Positions 1-8,113 of a stretch of DNA of 64,000 bases are shown here, in pieces. The stretch covers positions 40,928-104,927 of the forward strand of contig NZ_JAMYBK010000019.1 in assembly GCF_024127895.1 (NCBI RefSeq). The letters are read 5' to 3'. Position 1 is the first letter of the stretch. Each line of letters opens with the position of its first letter. The notes beneath the pieces were generated by a model, which did not search any database, had not been told where the DNA came from, and worked only from the letters and a program-made list of their open reading frames with translations. Position numbers and translations under genes: made by a program. The stretch comes from Pseudomonas guariconensis. GTDB taxonomy: Bacteria; Pseudomonadota; Gammaproteobacteria; Pseudomonadales; Pseudomonadaceae.

Positions 1-149
1 CGCCCAGCGGCGTGGCACGCGTCCGGTGTGGCCGGAACTCTGAGCGCCTTTCATCATCTGAAACGCTTGCCCATGGTCGATGCCTCCCGCTTGTATCGGG
101 GTGGGTGTACAATCGACCCTCTTGACCCATCTTTCGAAGGATTTACCGG

Positions 150-1127
150 ATGTTGCCGCGCCTTCCCGCCGTCACCCGTAGCCTGTCCCTGGCCGCCCTG
201 CTGGTAGCGGGCCCTGCCGTTGCGCTGGAACTGCCGTTGCCACCACCCGGTGAGGACATCGTCGGCCAGGTCCAGGTGATCAAGGCCAAGTACGAGGACA
301 CCTTCGCCGACATCGGCACCGCCAATGACCTCGGCTACCTGGAGATGATCGCCGCCAACCCGGGCATCGACCCGTGGCTGCCGGGCGCCGGCAGCGAGAT
401 CATCCTGCCGACCCGCTACATCCTGCCGCCGGGCCCGCGCGAGGGGATCGTCATCAACCTGGCCGAGTACCGCATGTACTACTACCCGAAAGGGCAGAAC
501 GTGGTGCACACCTACCCGTTGGGCATCGGTCGCGAAGGCTGGGGTTCGCCGATCGCCAACACCAGGATCACCGCCAAGACACCGAACCCGACCTGGACGC
601 CGCCGGCCTCGATCCGCGCCGAGCATGCCGCCGATGGCGACATCCTGCCGGCCGTGGTGCCCGCAGGGCCCGACAACCCGCTGGGGCCGTTCAAGTTCAC
701 CCTGGGCGTGCCGGGCTACCTGATCCACGGTTCGAACAAGAAGTTCGGCATTGGCATGCGCACCAGCCACGGCTGCTTCCGCATGTTCAACAACAATGTG
801 CTGGAGTTGTCGAAAATGGTGCCGGTGGGGACATCGGTACGCATCATCAACGAGCCCTACAAGTTCGGTATCAGTGGTGGCAAGGTCTACCTGGAAGCCC
901 ACACGCCGTTGGACGACCATGGCGATCCGTCGGTGGTGGACAAGCACACCGCGGTCATCAATGCCCTGCTCAAGCGCGAGGACCTGGCCAACAACCTGCG
1001 CATGAACTGGGACATGGTGCGCGATGTGGTGGCCGCTGAAGACGGCATGCCGGTGGAAATCGCCGTGCCGGTCAATGCCGACGTTAGCGCGCCGATGGTG
1101 TCGAGCATTCCGCCTGAGTTGCAGTAA
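150..1127 (+). CDS. L,D-transpeptidase (YkuD/ErfK family), exported
   Basis: Periplasmic enzyme that probably forms L,D cross-links in peptidoglycan or attaches lipoproteins to it. The 325-residue product starts with a signal peptide (charged residues, then a leucine/alanine stretch, ending near the AVALELP segment at ~25). A LysM-like stretch (~45-85: TFADIGTANDLGYLEMIAANP) precedes a YkuD domain (~100-240). The catalytic signature HGSNKKFG...SHGCFR is present, with the nucleophile Cys209 and His207. It stands divergent-end to oprI, whose product is a Braun-type lipoprotein that such enzymes can anchor; whether this enzyme acts on OprI is inference. The stop is followed by a REP pair. Confidence 0.92.
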   Translation: MLPRLPAVTRSLSLAALLVAGPAVALELPLPPPGEDIVGQVQVIKAKYEDTFADIGTANDLGYLEMIAANPGIDPWLPGAGSEIILPTRYILPPGPREGIVINLAEYRMYYYPKGQNVVHTYPLGIGREGWGSPIANTRITAKTPNPTWTPPASIRAEHAADGDILPAVVPAGPDNPLGPFKFTLGVPGYLIHGSNKKFGIGMRTSHGCFRMFNNNVLELSKMVPVGTSVRIINEPYKFGISGGKVYLEAHTPLDDHGDPSVVDKHTAVINALLKREDLANNLRMNWDMVRDVVAAEDGMPVEIAVPVNADVSAPMVSSIPPELQ

Positions 1128-1169
1128 GCACGCTCAAGGTGTTTTGAACTAACACGCCATCGAGCTTTG

Positions 1170-1262
1170 CAGCCTCTCGCGGCACAAGGCCGCTCCCACA
1201 GGTGCAGCGCTGACTTACAGAACAGTGCCGTACCTGTGGGAGCGGCCTTGTCGCGAAAGGAG
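1170..1262. repeat. REP-like inverted pair
   Basis: Two inverted copies of a Pseudomonas REP motif: left CAAGGCCGCTCCCACAGGT and right ACCTGTGGGAGCGGCCTTG, separated by about 30 bases. They lie between the convergent L,D-transpeptidase and oprI genes, the usual site for such elements. Function (transcript stabilisation, transposase binding) is not shown by the sequence. Confidence 0.85.
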
Positions 1263-1311
1263 CACGTAGCGGCCCCAGCAGTTTCTTGCCGGTCGCTTTT
1301 GCCGCGGCAAT

Positions 1312-1340
1312 AAAAAAGCCGACCCACTAGTGGGTCGGCT
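1312..1340 (-). terminator. Rho-independent terminator of oprI
   Basis: A 24-base perfect palindrome (arms AGCCGACCCACT, positions 1317-1340) is followed on the minus strand by a run of T. It lies about 20 bases after the oprI stop codon, as expected for a very abundant transcript. Confidence 0.93.
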
Positions 1341-1362
1341 CCATAACAATCCGTGAGGATTA

Positions 1363-1614
1363 TTACTTGCGGCTGGCTTTGTCCAGCATGCGCAGAGCGC
1401 GCTCATTGGCTTCGTCAGCGGTTTGCTGAGCTTTCTGAGCGGCAGCCAGAGCGTCGTCAGCCTTACGGTAGGCTTCGTCAGCACGGGCTTGGGCGCGAGC
1501 TGCTGCGTCTTCGGTAGCAGTCAGGCGAGCTTCGGTTTCTTTGGATACGCTGCTGCAACCGGTAGCCAGAACTGCGGCCAGAGCCAGAGCAGAGAATTTC
1601 AGAACGTTGTTCAT
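1363..1614 (-). CDS. oprI: OprI/Lpp-like major outer membrane lipoprotein
   Basis: Small (83 aa) murein lipoprotein that ties the outer membrane to peptidoglycan. The start MNNVLKFSALALAAVLATGC carries a type II signal peptide with lipobox LATGC, so Cys20 would be lipidated. The mature part is an alanine-rich alpha-helical coiled coil with heptads (KADDALAAAQKAQQTADEAN) and ends in the lysine-containing tail DKASRK, whose terminal Lys is the usual peptidoglycan attachment residue. The chosen ATG at 1614 is preceded by AAGGGGA; an in-frame extension upstream has no such site and no lipoprotein logic. Length and sequence match OprI. Confidence 0.97.
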   Translation of the reverse strand: MNNVLKFSALALAAVLATGCSSVSKETEARLTATEDAAARAQARADEAYRKADDALAAAQKAQQTADEANERALRMLDKASRK

Positions 1615-2119
1615 CGTGTTCCCCTTCAAGGACTTTCTATTAAATAGCCATCTCTCGGAAAAGAGAAACTGGCCGGCGTACATAGTACCCATTACTTGTA
1701 GTAAGTAAACTGACTGAGCGCAAGAACTGCAAAAAAAATGTTGCCAGCCCTGGCAAGCGACATGGGTTGTAGGGCATTTTTGAAACTCGTGCAGAGGGTT
1801 TCGCAAGCGATTGTAGAACAGGAACTTTTTGTTGAACTAAAGGTGACTTTAACGGTCGGCTGGCGTCATAGCCCTGGAACATCCGGCGGCTGTTCCGAGT
1901 GCCCGGCACAGGGGGGCAAGGTGGGGCTTGCGTATTTTTACCGGCGGGCACCTTGAGCAATCCCGCTTGTGGCGCCTACTATTTGTAGGGTGCCGCGCCG
2001 CAGAACGAACCAGATCGCCCTGCGGTCCAATCGGGCACCGGGTGGCGTAGAGGTTCCTCCGCCGGATAAAATCATCGGTCAAGGTAAGGGTCTGCCGAGA
2101 AGACCTGCGAGGAGTAGTG
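1615..2119. promoter_or_regulatory. 505-nt divergent region between oprI and the GNAT gene
   Basis: No coding gene is seen. For oprI (minus) a candidate -10 TACTAT lies at 1682-1687, with a poor -35 TTTACT 16 bases upstream; the region is AT-rich and includes an A8 tract at 1731-1738. Two short inverted repeats occur: TAAAG-gtga-CTTTA at 1838-1851 and GGAACA-N9-TGTTCC at 1876-1896. For the GNAT gene a TAAAAT element lies at 2065-2070. No regulator can be named. Confidence 0.45.
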
Positions 2120-2401
2120 ATGAGCGAAGCGCTGACCATCCATCATGACCAGGCCGGTCATCAGTTCGAGACCAACGTGGACGGTCATCGTGCCTACCTG
2201 ACGTACATGGACCTGGGTAAACAGACGCTGGACATCTACCGCACCTTCGTGCCCAATGCCCTGCGTGGCCGCGGCATTGCCGCCGCCCTGACCGAACGGG
2301 CCCTGGAGTATGCCGAGCAGATGGGGTACACGGTCATTCCCTCGTGCTCCTATGTCGAACGCTACATGGAGCGCCAGCAGCGCCAGTCGAGCAAGGTCTG
2401 A
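2120..2401 (+). CDS. GNAT-family N-acetyltransferase, YjdJ type
   Basis: A 93-residue single-domain acetyltransferase of the small YjdJ type (Gcn5-related). The acetyl-CoA loop is visible as PNALRGRGIAAALTERAL (~47-64), matching the family R/Q-x-x-G-x-G/A motif, followed by the C-terminal YVIPSCSYVERYM-like strand. The substrate is unknown. The ATG at 2120 is chosen over the GTG just before it because GAGGAG at 2109-2114 gives a normal 5-base spacing. It ends 25 bases before a strong bidirectional terminator and is a single-gene unit. Confidence 0.88.
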   Translation: MSEALTIHHDQAGHQFETNVDGHRAYLTYMDLGKQTLDIYRTFVPNALRGRGIAAALTERALEYAEQMGYTVIPSCSYVERYMERQQRQSSKV

Positions 2402-2424
2402 TTTCTGGCGAGCGATCGCCGCAC

Positions 2425-2458
2425 ACGAAAACGCCGGGCAATGCCCGGCGTTTTCGTG
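2425..2458. terminator. Bidirectional terminator
   Basis: Symmetric hairpin GCCGGGC-AAT-GCCCGGC flanked by AAAA on the left and TTTT on the right, so it can end both the GNAT transcript (+) and the DAHP synthase transcript (-), which converge here. Confidence 0.9.
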
Positions 2459-2471
2459 CCTGCCCTGGCCC

Positions 2472-3548
2472 TCAGCCGCGCTGGCGCTGGGGCAGGACAT
2501 CCTTGAGCTTGGCGCGCATGCTGCGCAGGGCCTTCTCGGTGGCGCTCCAGTCGATGCAGGCATCGGTGACGGACACGCCGTACTGCAGGTCGTCCAAGTT
2601 CTTCGGAATGGCCTGGCAGCCCCAGTTCAGGTGGCTTTCGACCATCAGGCCGATGATCGACTGGTTGCCCTCGAGGATCTGGTTGGCCACGTTCTCCATG
2701 ACCAGCGGCTGCAGGGCCGGATCCTTGTTGGAATTGGCGTGGCTGCAATCGACCATGATGTTGGCCTTGATCTTGGCCTTGGCCAGGTCCTGCTCGCACA
2801 GGGCGACGCTGACCGAGTCGTAGTTCGGCTTGCCGTTGCCGCCGCGCAGCACCACGTGACCGTAGGCGTTGCCCTTGGTGGTGACGATGGACACGCCGCC
2901 TTCCTGGTTGATGCCGAGGAAGCGGTGGGGCTTGGAGACCGACTGCAGGGCATTGATGGCGACGGTCAGGCCACCGTCGGTGCCGTTCTTGAAGCCCACC
3001 GCCGAGGACAGGCCGGAAGCCATTTCCCGGTGGGTCTGGGATTCGGTGGTACGGGCGCCGATGGCCGACCAACTGATCAGGTCCTGCAGGTATTGCGGGG
3101 AGATCGGGTCGAGCGCCTCGGTGGCGGTCGGCAGGCCCATCTCGGCCAGGTCCAGCAGCAGCTTGCGGCCGATGTGCAGGCCATCCTGGATTTTGAACGA
3201 GTCGTCCAGGTATGGGTCGTTGATCAGGCCTTTCCAGCCGACGGTGGTGCGCGGCTTCTCGAAGTACACGCGCATCACCAGGTACAGGGTGTCGGACACT
3301 TCTTCGGCCAGGGCCTTGAGGCGCTCGGCATATTCGTGGGCGGCCTTGATGTCGTGGATGGAGCAGGGGCCGACCACGACGAACAGGCGATGGTCCTTGC
3401 CGTCGAGGATATTGCGCACCACTTCGCGGCCGGCAGTCACGGTCTGCAGGGCCTTGGCGCTCAGGGGGAGTTCCTTCTTGAGCTGATCGGGGGTGATCAA
3501 GGTCTCGTTGGAAGCAACGTTAAGGTCGTCGATCGGTAAATCAGCCAT
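2472..3548 (-). CDS. aroF: 3-deoxy-7-phosphoheptulonate synthase (DAHP synthase, class I)
   Basis: First enzyme of the shikimate pathway: condenses phosphoenolpyruvate with erythrose 4-phosphate. The 358-aa product is full length for the class I AroF/G/H family. Motifs seen are VVVGPCSIHD (~59-68, metal-binding Cys), MRVYFEKPRTTVGWKG (PEP site), IGARTTESQTHREMASGLSS, GFKNGTDG and VDCSHANSNK. The ATG at 3548 begins MADLPIDDLN, typical for Pseudomonas; an upstream in-frame ATG lacks support. Which feedback isozyme this is (Tyr, Phe or Trp sensitive) cannot be told from reading. It lies near cysB, cysH and pabB, an arrangement kept in pseudomonads. Confidence 0.95.
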   Translation of the reverse strand: MADLPIDDLNVASNETLITPDQLKKELPLSAKALQTVTAGREVVRNILDGKDHRLFVVVGPCSIHDIKAAHEYAERLKALAEEVSDTLYLVMRVYFEKPRTTVGWKGLINDPYLDDSFKIQDGLHIGRKLLLDLAEMGLPTATEALDPISPQYLQDLISWSAIGARTTESQTHREMASGLSSAVGFKNGTDGGLTVAINALQSVSKPHRFLGINQEGGVSIVTTKGNAYGHVVLRGGNGKPNYDSVSVALCEQDLAKAKIKANIMVDCSHANSNKDPALQPLVMENVANQILEGNQSIIGLMVESHLNWGCQAIPKNLDDLQYGVSVTDACIDWSATEKALRSMRAKLKDVLPQRQRG

Positions 3549-3715
3549 CGTGTTACTCGTCAGGTCACGGGTGCCGGCCGCCAGCAATCCCCGTGCGGCC
3601 CAGCAGCAAGATTGTTCGCAACGGGGAGCCGAACCTTAGCGCGTTACAGGGGGCTCGACAATGGGCTGGCCCCCGTCGGCGCGGGGTTTTTACCGGATGG
3701 CTGGTTTTTTCCGCC

Positions 3716-4141
3716 TCAGGTGGCGTGCAGGTTCGCCTCGGAGAAGGCTTCGGCGTGCAGGCCGACCCATTGTGCGGCCAACGCCTGGGCAGCATTGCTG
3801 TCGAGGTCGGGCTGCTGATGTTGCAGGCAGTAGTGGCGAATCTGGCAGACCTGCTCGCCCATGCGAGCGCCGAACAGTGCCTGGGCATCGGTGAAGGCAA
3901 TGCCCACCCGGTAGCCTTCGTCGAGTTTCTGACACCAGGCGATATAACCAGGATAGCGGGCCTCGCTGCCCAGGGAGGGAATTGCGACTTCCACCGCCAT
4001 GCCGCGCCGGTAGGCGCGCAACTGCTTGCAAGCGATGCCGCCCAGGCCCAGTGTATGCAGGTGGCGGCGGAACAGGCTGGGGAATGGACGCAGGGTCAAT
4101 TCGACCGGAATGTCTTCGGGATGAGGCAGGTATCCACACAT
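3716..4141 (-). CDS. PilZ-like domain protein
   Basis: A 141-residue protein resembling PilZ domains: an N-terminal arginine segment (TLRPFPSLFRRHLHTLGLGG, ~10-29) followed by beta strands ending in GYIAWCQKLDEGYRVGIAF, the usual last PilZ strand. The canonical D/N-x-S-x-x-G box is degenerate (TLGLGG), so c-di-GMP binding is uncertain. A longer frame reaches 4270, but the ATG at 4141 is preferred: GGAG sits 7 bases upstream, a TATACT -10 box lies at 4180-4185, and the sequence beyond is AT-rich and shared with the divergent gene. Function unknown. Confidence 0.7.
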   Translation of the reverse strand: MCGYLPHPEDIPVELTLRPFPSLFRRHLHTLGLGGIACKQLRAYRRGMAVEVAIPSLGSEARYPGYIAWCQKLDEGYRVGIAFTDAQALFGARMGEQVCQIRHYCLQHQQPDLDSNAAQALAAQWVGLHAEAFSEANLHAT

Positions 4142-4268
4142 GGCCGACTCCGTGCCGGTTATTTGACCTTCTTCGCTCCAGTATAGTGAAAGATCGAAAA
4201 CCGGCTGATTTACGTGTAAAAAAACCGGACGACGAGCATAGGTATTTTCGACAAGGGGCAGGGTGAGC

Positions 4269-5210
4269 ATGCGCAATGCACGGATCGGCATCATCGGCAG
4301 TGGTGCCATTGGCGGCTTCTATGGGGTGATGCTGGCACGCGCCGGCTTCGATGTGCATTTTCTGTTGCGCAGCGAGTATGCCGCCGTACGCGACCAGGGC
4401 CTGGTGGTGGAGAGTGCGGTGCACGGCCAGGTGCGGATGAAGGTGCAGGCTTATGCCGCGGCTGCCGACCTGCCACCGTGCGACTGGCTGCTGGTGGGCG
4501 CCAAGGCCACCAGCAATGCCGAACTGGCACCGCTGATCGTCCAGGCCGCGGCGCCGGGCGCCAAGGTGGTCTTGCTGCAGAACGGCCTGGGGGTGGAAGC
4601 GCAGTTGCGCCCGGACTTGCGCTCGGACATGCACCTGCTGGGCGGGTTGTGCTTCATTTGCGTCAATCGCCAGGCGCCTGGAGTGATTCGCCACCAGGCG
4701 CTGGGCGCGGTCAACCTGGGGTATCACAGCAGCCCGGCCGAGGACGCGGGGGCGGCCATTGTCGCCGAGGGCGCCGCTTTGTTCCAGGCGGCCGGTATCG
4801 ACTCCCAGGCCATGGATGACCTCGACCTGGCGCGCTGGCAGAAACTGGTATGGAACGTACCCTACAACGGCCTTTCGGTGCTCCTGCAGGCCAGTACGAC
4901 CCCACTGATGAGCGACCCGCACAGCCGTGAGCTGATCCAGGCGCTGATGGCCGAGGTGATGCAGGGCGCGCAGGCCTGTGGTCATGTGCTGGCGCAAGGG
5001 TATGCCGAGCACTTGTTGCGCATCACCGAGCAGATGCCCGACTACTGGCCGAGCATGTACCACGACCATGCCCTGGGGCGTGCGCTGGAGTTGCAGGCGA
5101 TCTATGCCGAGCCGCTGGCCCGGGCGCGAGCGGCCGGATGCCAACTGCCGCGCATGGAGATGCTGTACCAGGCACTGACCTTCCTCGACCGGCGCAATCG
5201 CCCGGCCTGA
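4269..5210 (+). CDS. 2-dehydropantoate 2-reductase family protein (PanE-like)
   Basis: A 313-aa NADPH-dependent ketopantoate reductase family member; PanE makes pantoate for coenzyme A. The N-terminal Rossmann fold shows GIIGSGAIGGFYG (~7-19), and the C-terminal ApbA_C domain contains KLVWNVPYNGLSVLL (~195-209), where the family catalytic Lys lies. The ATG at 4269 follows GGGGCAGGGTG; a GTG two codons earlier is possible. Pseudomonads carry several paralogues, so the physiological substrate may not be ketopantoate; no gene symbol is given. Divergent from the PilZ-like gene. Confidence 0.88.
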   Translation: MRNARIGIIGSGAIGGFYGVMLARAGFDVHFLLRSEYAAVRDQGLVVESAVHGQVRMKVQAYAAAADLPPCDWLLVGAKATSNAELAPLIVQAAAPGAKVVLLQNGLGVEAQLRPDLRSDMHLLGGLCFICVNRQAPGVIRHQALGAVNLGYHSSPAEDAGAAIVAEGAALFQAAGIDSQAMDDLDLARWQKLVWNVPYNGLSVLLQASTTPLMSDPHSRELIQALMAEVMQGAQACGHVLAQGYAEHLLRITEQMPDYWPSMYHDHALGRALELQAIYAEPLARARAAGCQLPRMEMLYQALTFLDRRNRPA

Positions 5211-5305
5211 AGGGCGCGGCGGCAGCGCGCCGGACGGCACGGCGGCCGTTCGCGGCGCTGCTAAGCTGAACCTTGCTCTGCCTTAGCGGCAGTCGAGGAG
5301 GTCGA

Positions 5306-5803
5306 ATGATCCATTCCATGCTGTATGCCACCGACCTCGGTGTATACGCGCCCTTCGTCATGCAACACGCCCTGGCCCTGGCGCGCACCTTCAATGCAGA
5401 GCTGTACGTGATTCACGCGGTGGAGCCCATGGGGCAGTTCGCCGAATCCTTGCTGCAGAGCTACCTCGACGAACAGACCCTGGACGAACTGCACAGCCAG
5501 GGCGTCAACACGGTGCTGGCCAATATCGAGCAGCGGGTACTGGAGAACTTTCGCGACGAACTGGGCGAGGAGGCCGACCTGGCCGTGATCCGGGCGGTCA
5601 GGGTGCGCCAGGGCGACCCGGCTCAGGTCATTCTCGAGCAGGCCCAGCGCCTGAGTGTCGACCTGCTGATCTTCGGCAGCCACAGCCAGGGGGCGGGGGT
5701 GGACGTGCCGATCGGCCGTACCGCGGTGCGGCTGTTGCAGCTGTCGCCGGTGCCGGTCTACATGGTGCCGTTGGCCCAACATTTGGGGCGTAGGAAAGCG
5801 TGA
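5306..5803 (+). CDS. Universal stress protein (UspA family)
   Basis: A 165-residue single-domain Usp protein. It begins MIHSMLYATDLG, the family first strand and Asp, and ends with the nucleotide-binding pattern LLIFGSHSQGAGVDVPIGRTAVRLLQLSPVPVYMVP, close to the ATP-binding G-x2-G-x9-G-S/T motif. The SD GAGGAGG lies 7 bases before the ATG. It sits upstream of cysB in the same direction but with a promoter-like AT-rich gap, so it is probably a separate unit. Role in stress survival is inferred from the family only. Confidence 0.9.
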   Translation: MIHSMLYATDLGVYAPFVMQHALALARTFNAELYVIHAVEPMGQFAESLLQSYLDEQTLDELHSQGVNTVLANIEQRVLENFRDELGEEADLAVIRAVRVRQGDPAQVILEQAQRLSVDLLIFGSHSQGAGVDVPIGRTAVRLLQLSPVPVYMVPLAQHLGRRKA

Positions 5804-5929
5804 GGCTGGCAGTAAGTCATTTCCGGGCATGTAACAAAATAGTTCTAGATTTATTTCCAGAACCACTAATATAGTTATATCTCGTCGCTGCCAGCTGCCG
5901 GTGACCTACCGCTGATCCGAGGGATACCT

Positions 5930-6904
5930 ATGAAGCTTCAACAACTGCGCTACATCTGGGAAGTGGCGCACCATGACCTCAACGTCTCCGCGACAGCGCA
6001 GAGCCTCTACACCTCCCAACCCGGGATCAGCAAGCAGATCCGCCTGCTCGAGGACGAACTGGGTGTCGAGGTCTTCGCCCGCAGTGGCAAGCACCTGACC
6101 CGCGTCACCCCTGCAGGCGAGCGCATCATCAATACCGCTGGCGAGATCCTGCGCAAGGTCGAGAGCATCAAGCAGATCGCCCAGGAATTCTCCAACGAGA
6201 AGAAGGGCACCCTGTCGATCGCCACCACCCACACCCAGGCGCGCTATGCGCTGCCACCGGTGATCAGCAGCTTCATCAAGCAGTACCCGGAAGTCGCCCT
6301 GCACATGCACCAGGGCTCGCCCATGCAGATCGCCGAGATGGCCGCCGACGGCACCGTCGATTTCGCCATCGCCACCGAGGCGCTGGAGCTGTTCGGCGAC
6401 CTGATCATGATGCCGTGCTACAAGTGGAACCGCTGCGTGGTCGTGCCCCAGGGCCACCCGCTGACCAAGCTGCCGAAGCTGACCCTCGAAGCGGTCGCCG
6501 AGTATCCGATCGTCACCTATGTATTCGGTTTCACTGGCCGTTCCAAGCTGGACGAGGCCTTCAATCATCGCGGCCTGACGCCGAAAGTAGTGTTCACCGC
6601 CGCCGACGCCGACGTGATCAAGACCTATGTGCGCCTGGGGTTGGGCGTGGGCATCGTGGCCAAGATGGCGGTCGATCCCAAGCTCGACAGCGACCTGGTG
6701 TGCCTGGATGCCAGCGAACTGTTCGAAGCCAGCATCACCAAGATCGGCTTCCGTCGTGGCACCTTCCTGCGCGGCTTCATGTGCGATTTCATCGAGAAGT
6801 TCGCCCCGCACCTGACCCGCGAAGTGATGGCCAAGGCCATCCAGTGCCATAACAAGCAGGAGCTCGAGGAGCTGTTCGCGGGCGTCGAGTTGCCGGTGCA
6901 CTGA
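5930..6904 (+). CDS. cysB: CysB, LysR-type activator of cysteine biosynthesis
   Basis: Transcriptional activator of sulfate assimilation, responding to N-acetylserine/O-acetylserine. The product (324 aa, the normal length) has the winged-helix HTH at 1-60 (MKLQQLRYIWEVAHHDLNVS...TSQPGISKQIRLLEDELG) and the periplasmic-binding-like effector domain with TTHTQARYALP (~100-110) and VFGFTGRSKL. The sequence is typical CysB rather than a generic LysR protein. One of its expected targets, cysH, lies 280 bases downstream on the opposite strand. The preceding 120 bases are AT-rich and hold TATAGT/TATATC elements. Confidence 0.96.
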   Translation: MKLQQLRYIWEVAHHDLNVSATAQSLYTSQPGISKQIRLLEDELGVEVFARSGKHLTRVTPAGERIINTAGEILRKVESIKQIAQEFSNEKKGTLSIATTHTQARYALPPVISSFIKQYPEVALHMHQGSPMQIAEMAADGTVDFAIATEALELFGDLIMMPCYKWNRCVVVPQGHPLTKLPKLTLEAVAEYPIVTYVFGFTGRSKLDEAFNHRGLTPKVVFTAADADVIKTYVRLGLGVGIVAKMAVDPKLDSDLVCLDASELFEASITKIGFRRGTFLRGFMCDFIEKFAPHLTREVMAKAIQCHNKQELEELFAGVELPVH

Positions 6905-6944
6905 CAACAGCGGCAAGCTACAAGAGAAAAGCAGCCTGTGCCCC

Positions 6945-7138
6945 AATGTCGGTCAGTTAAGCGGCGCTTTGTCATTTTTGCGGCTACCTTGCAGCCCATC
7001 GCCGGCAAGCCGGCTCCCACAGGGACCGCGGCGACCACACATGATGCGGTTTGCACGGACGGTGTGGGAGCCGGCTTGCCGGCGATGGGGCGCGAAGCGG
7101 CCCCAAATGACAACTGAAAGTCTTAACTGACCGGCATT
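6945..7138. repeat. REP pair enclosed by terminal inverted repeats (MITE-like)
   Basis: Outer arms: AATGTCGGTCAGTTAAG at 6945-6961 and its complement CTTAACTGACCGGCATT at 7122-7138 (16 of 17 pair). A second inverted pair lies inside (GTCATTT at 6971, AAATGAC at 7105). These enclose two inverted REP copies (CGCCGGCAAGCCGGCTCCCA at ~6998 and its complement at ~7065). A hairpin GGGG-CGCGAAGCG-GCCCC lies at 7087-7104. Located between convergent cysB and cysH. Confidence 0.75.
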
Positions 7139-7185
7139 AGCCTGTGCCCGGTCTGCTTTTCTTGTGGCTTGAAGCTGGGCCCGCT

Positions 7186-7920
7186 TCAGGCCTTGCTGAT
7201 CAGGTTGCCCGCGTGCAGGCCGCATTCCTTCTGGGTCGACTCTTCCCACCACCAGCGGCCTTCGCGCTCGTGCTGGTTGGGTAGTACAGGACGGGTGCAG
7301 GGTTCGCAGCCGATGCTGATGAAGCCGCGCTCGTGCAGGCTGTTGTAGGGCAGCTCGAGCATGCGGATGTAACCCCAGACTTCCTCGCTGGTCATCTGCG
7401 CCAGCGGATTGAACTTGTACAGGGTACGTTCAGGGGTGGAGAACGCCGTGTCGATCTCCAGCGCGGCCACCTGGCTGCGGGTGCCCGGACTCTGGTCGCG
7501 GCGCTGGCCGGTGGCCCAGGCGCGCACGGTGGCCAGCTTGCGGCGCAGCGGCTCGATCTTGCGGATGCCGCAGCACTCGCCATGGCCATCCTTGTAGAAA
7601 CTGAACAGGCCCTTTTCCTTGACGAACGGTTCGAGCTTGGCATGATCCGGGCTGAGGATCTCGATCGGCAGGTTGTACTGTTCGCGGACCTGGTCGATGA
7701 AGCGATAGGTTTCCGGGTGCAGGCGGCCGGTGTCGAGGCTGAATACCTTGACCTGCTTGTTCAGCTTCCAGGCCATGTCCACCAGTACCACGTCCTCGGC
7801 ACCGCTGAAGGAAATCCACAAGTCGTCGCCGAAGTGCTCGAAGGCGAGCTTGAGGATGTCCTGTGGGGACTTGCTGGCATAGGTCGCGGCGAGGGTGGCG
7901 ACGTCGAAGGGTTGGCTCAT
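7186..7920 (-). CDS. cysH: Adenylylsulfate/phosphoadenylylsulfate reductase
   Basis: Reduces activated sulfate (APS or PAPS) to sulfite in the cytoplasm. The 244-aa product has the PP-loop-like N-terminus (WISFSGAEDVVLVDM, ~34-48), the sulfate-binding SLDTGRLHPET, and the catalytic tail KECGLHAG (Cys233). Four extra cysteines, Cys116-Cys117 and Cys205/Cys208, form the [4Fe-4S] ligand pattern CC-x80-CxxC; in this family that pattern marks APS-preferring enzymes, as in P. aeruginosa and plants, rather than the enterobacterial PAPS type. The ATG at 7920 (MSQPFDV) is the normal start. CysB control is expected. Confidence 0.95.
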   Translation of the reverse strand: MSQPFDVATLAATYASKSPQDILKLAFEHFGDDLWISFSGAEDVVLVDMAWKLNKQVKVFSLDTGRLHPETYRFIDQVREQYNLPIEILSPDHAKLEPFVKEKGLFSFYKDGHGECCGIRKIEPLRRKLATVRAWATGQRRDQSPGTRSQVAALEIDTAFSTPERTLYKFNPLAQMTSEEVWGYIRMLELPYNSLHERGFISIGCEPCTRPVLPNQHEREGRWWWEESTQKECGLHAGNLISKA

Positions 7921-8113
7921 CAGGCGGTTTCCATCGTGTGTATGGCGCTGTGCGCTCGTAATAGGGCGATGGTAACAAAAAATGGCGGGGTAGACGCCCT
8001 GCGATGGTGAGTGGATGCCAGGGTGTCGCCTGTGTAGGTCAATCAAGATGCTCGGCTGCCATCTTGGGGCGCAAGGCAGCCCTGGGGCTTGCCCGCGTAA
8101 AGGGCGGCGCCAG

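Noticed and set aside
1..57. Possible 5' end of a minus-strand gene (ATGATGAAAGGCGCTCAG... from 57)
   Set aside because: Only 19 codons lie in the window, no clear SD is present, and the peptide matches no family I can name.
1170..1262. Repeat units considered as a CRISPR array
   Set aside because: Units are REP palindromes in pairs with irregular spacing, scattered singly through the window, with no cas genes.
4142..4270. N-terminal extension of the PilZ-like protein to 4270
   Set aside because: The extra 43 codons lie in AT-rich divergent promoter DNA with a TATACT box, and only the ATG at 4141 has an SD.
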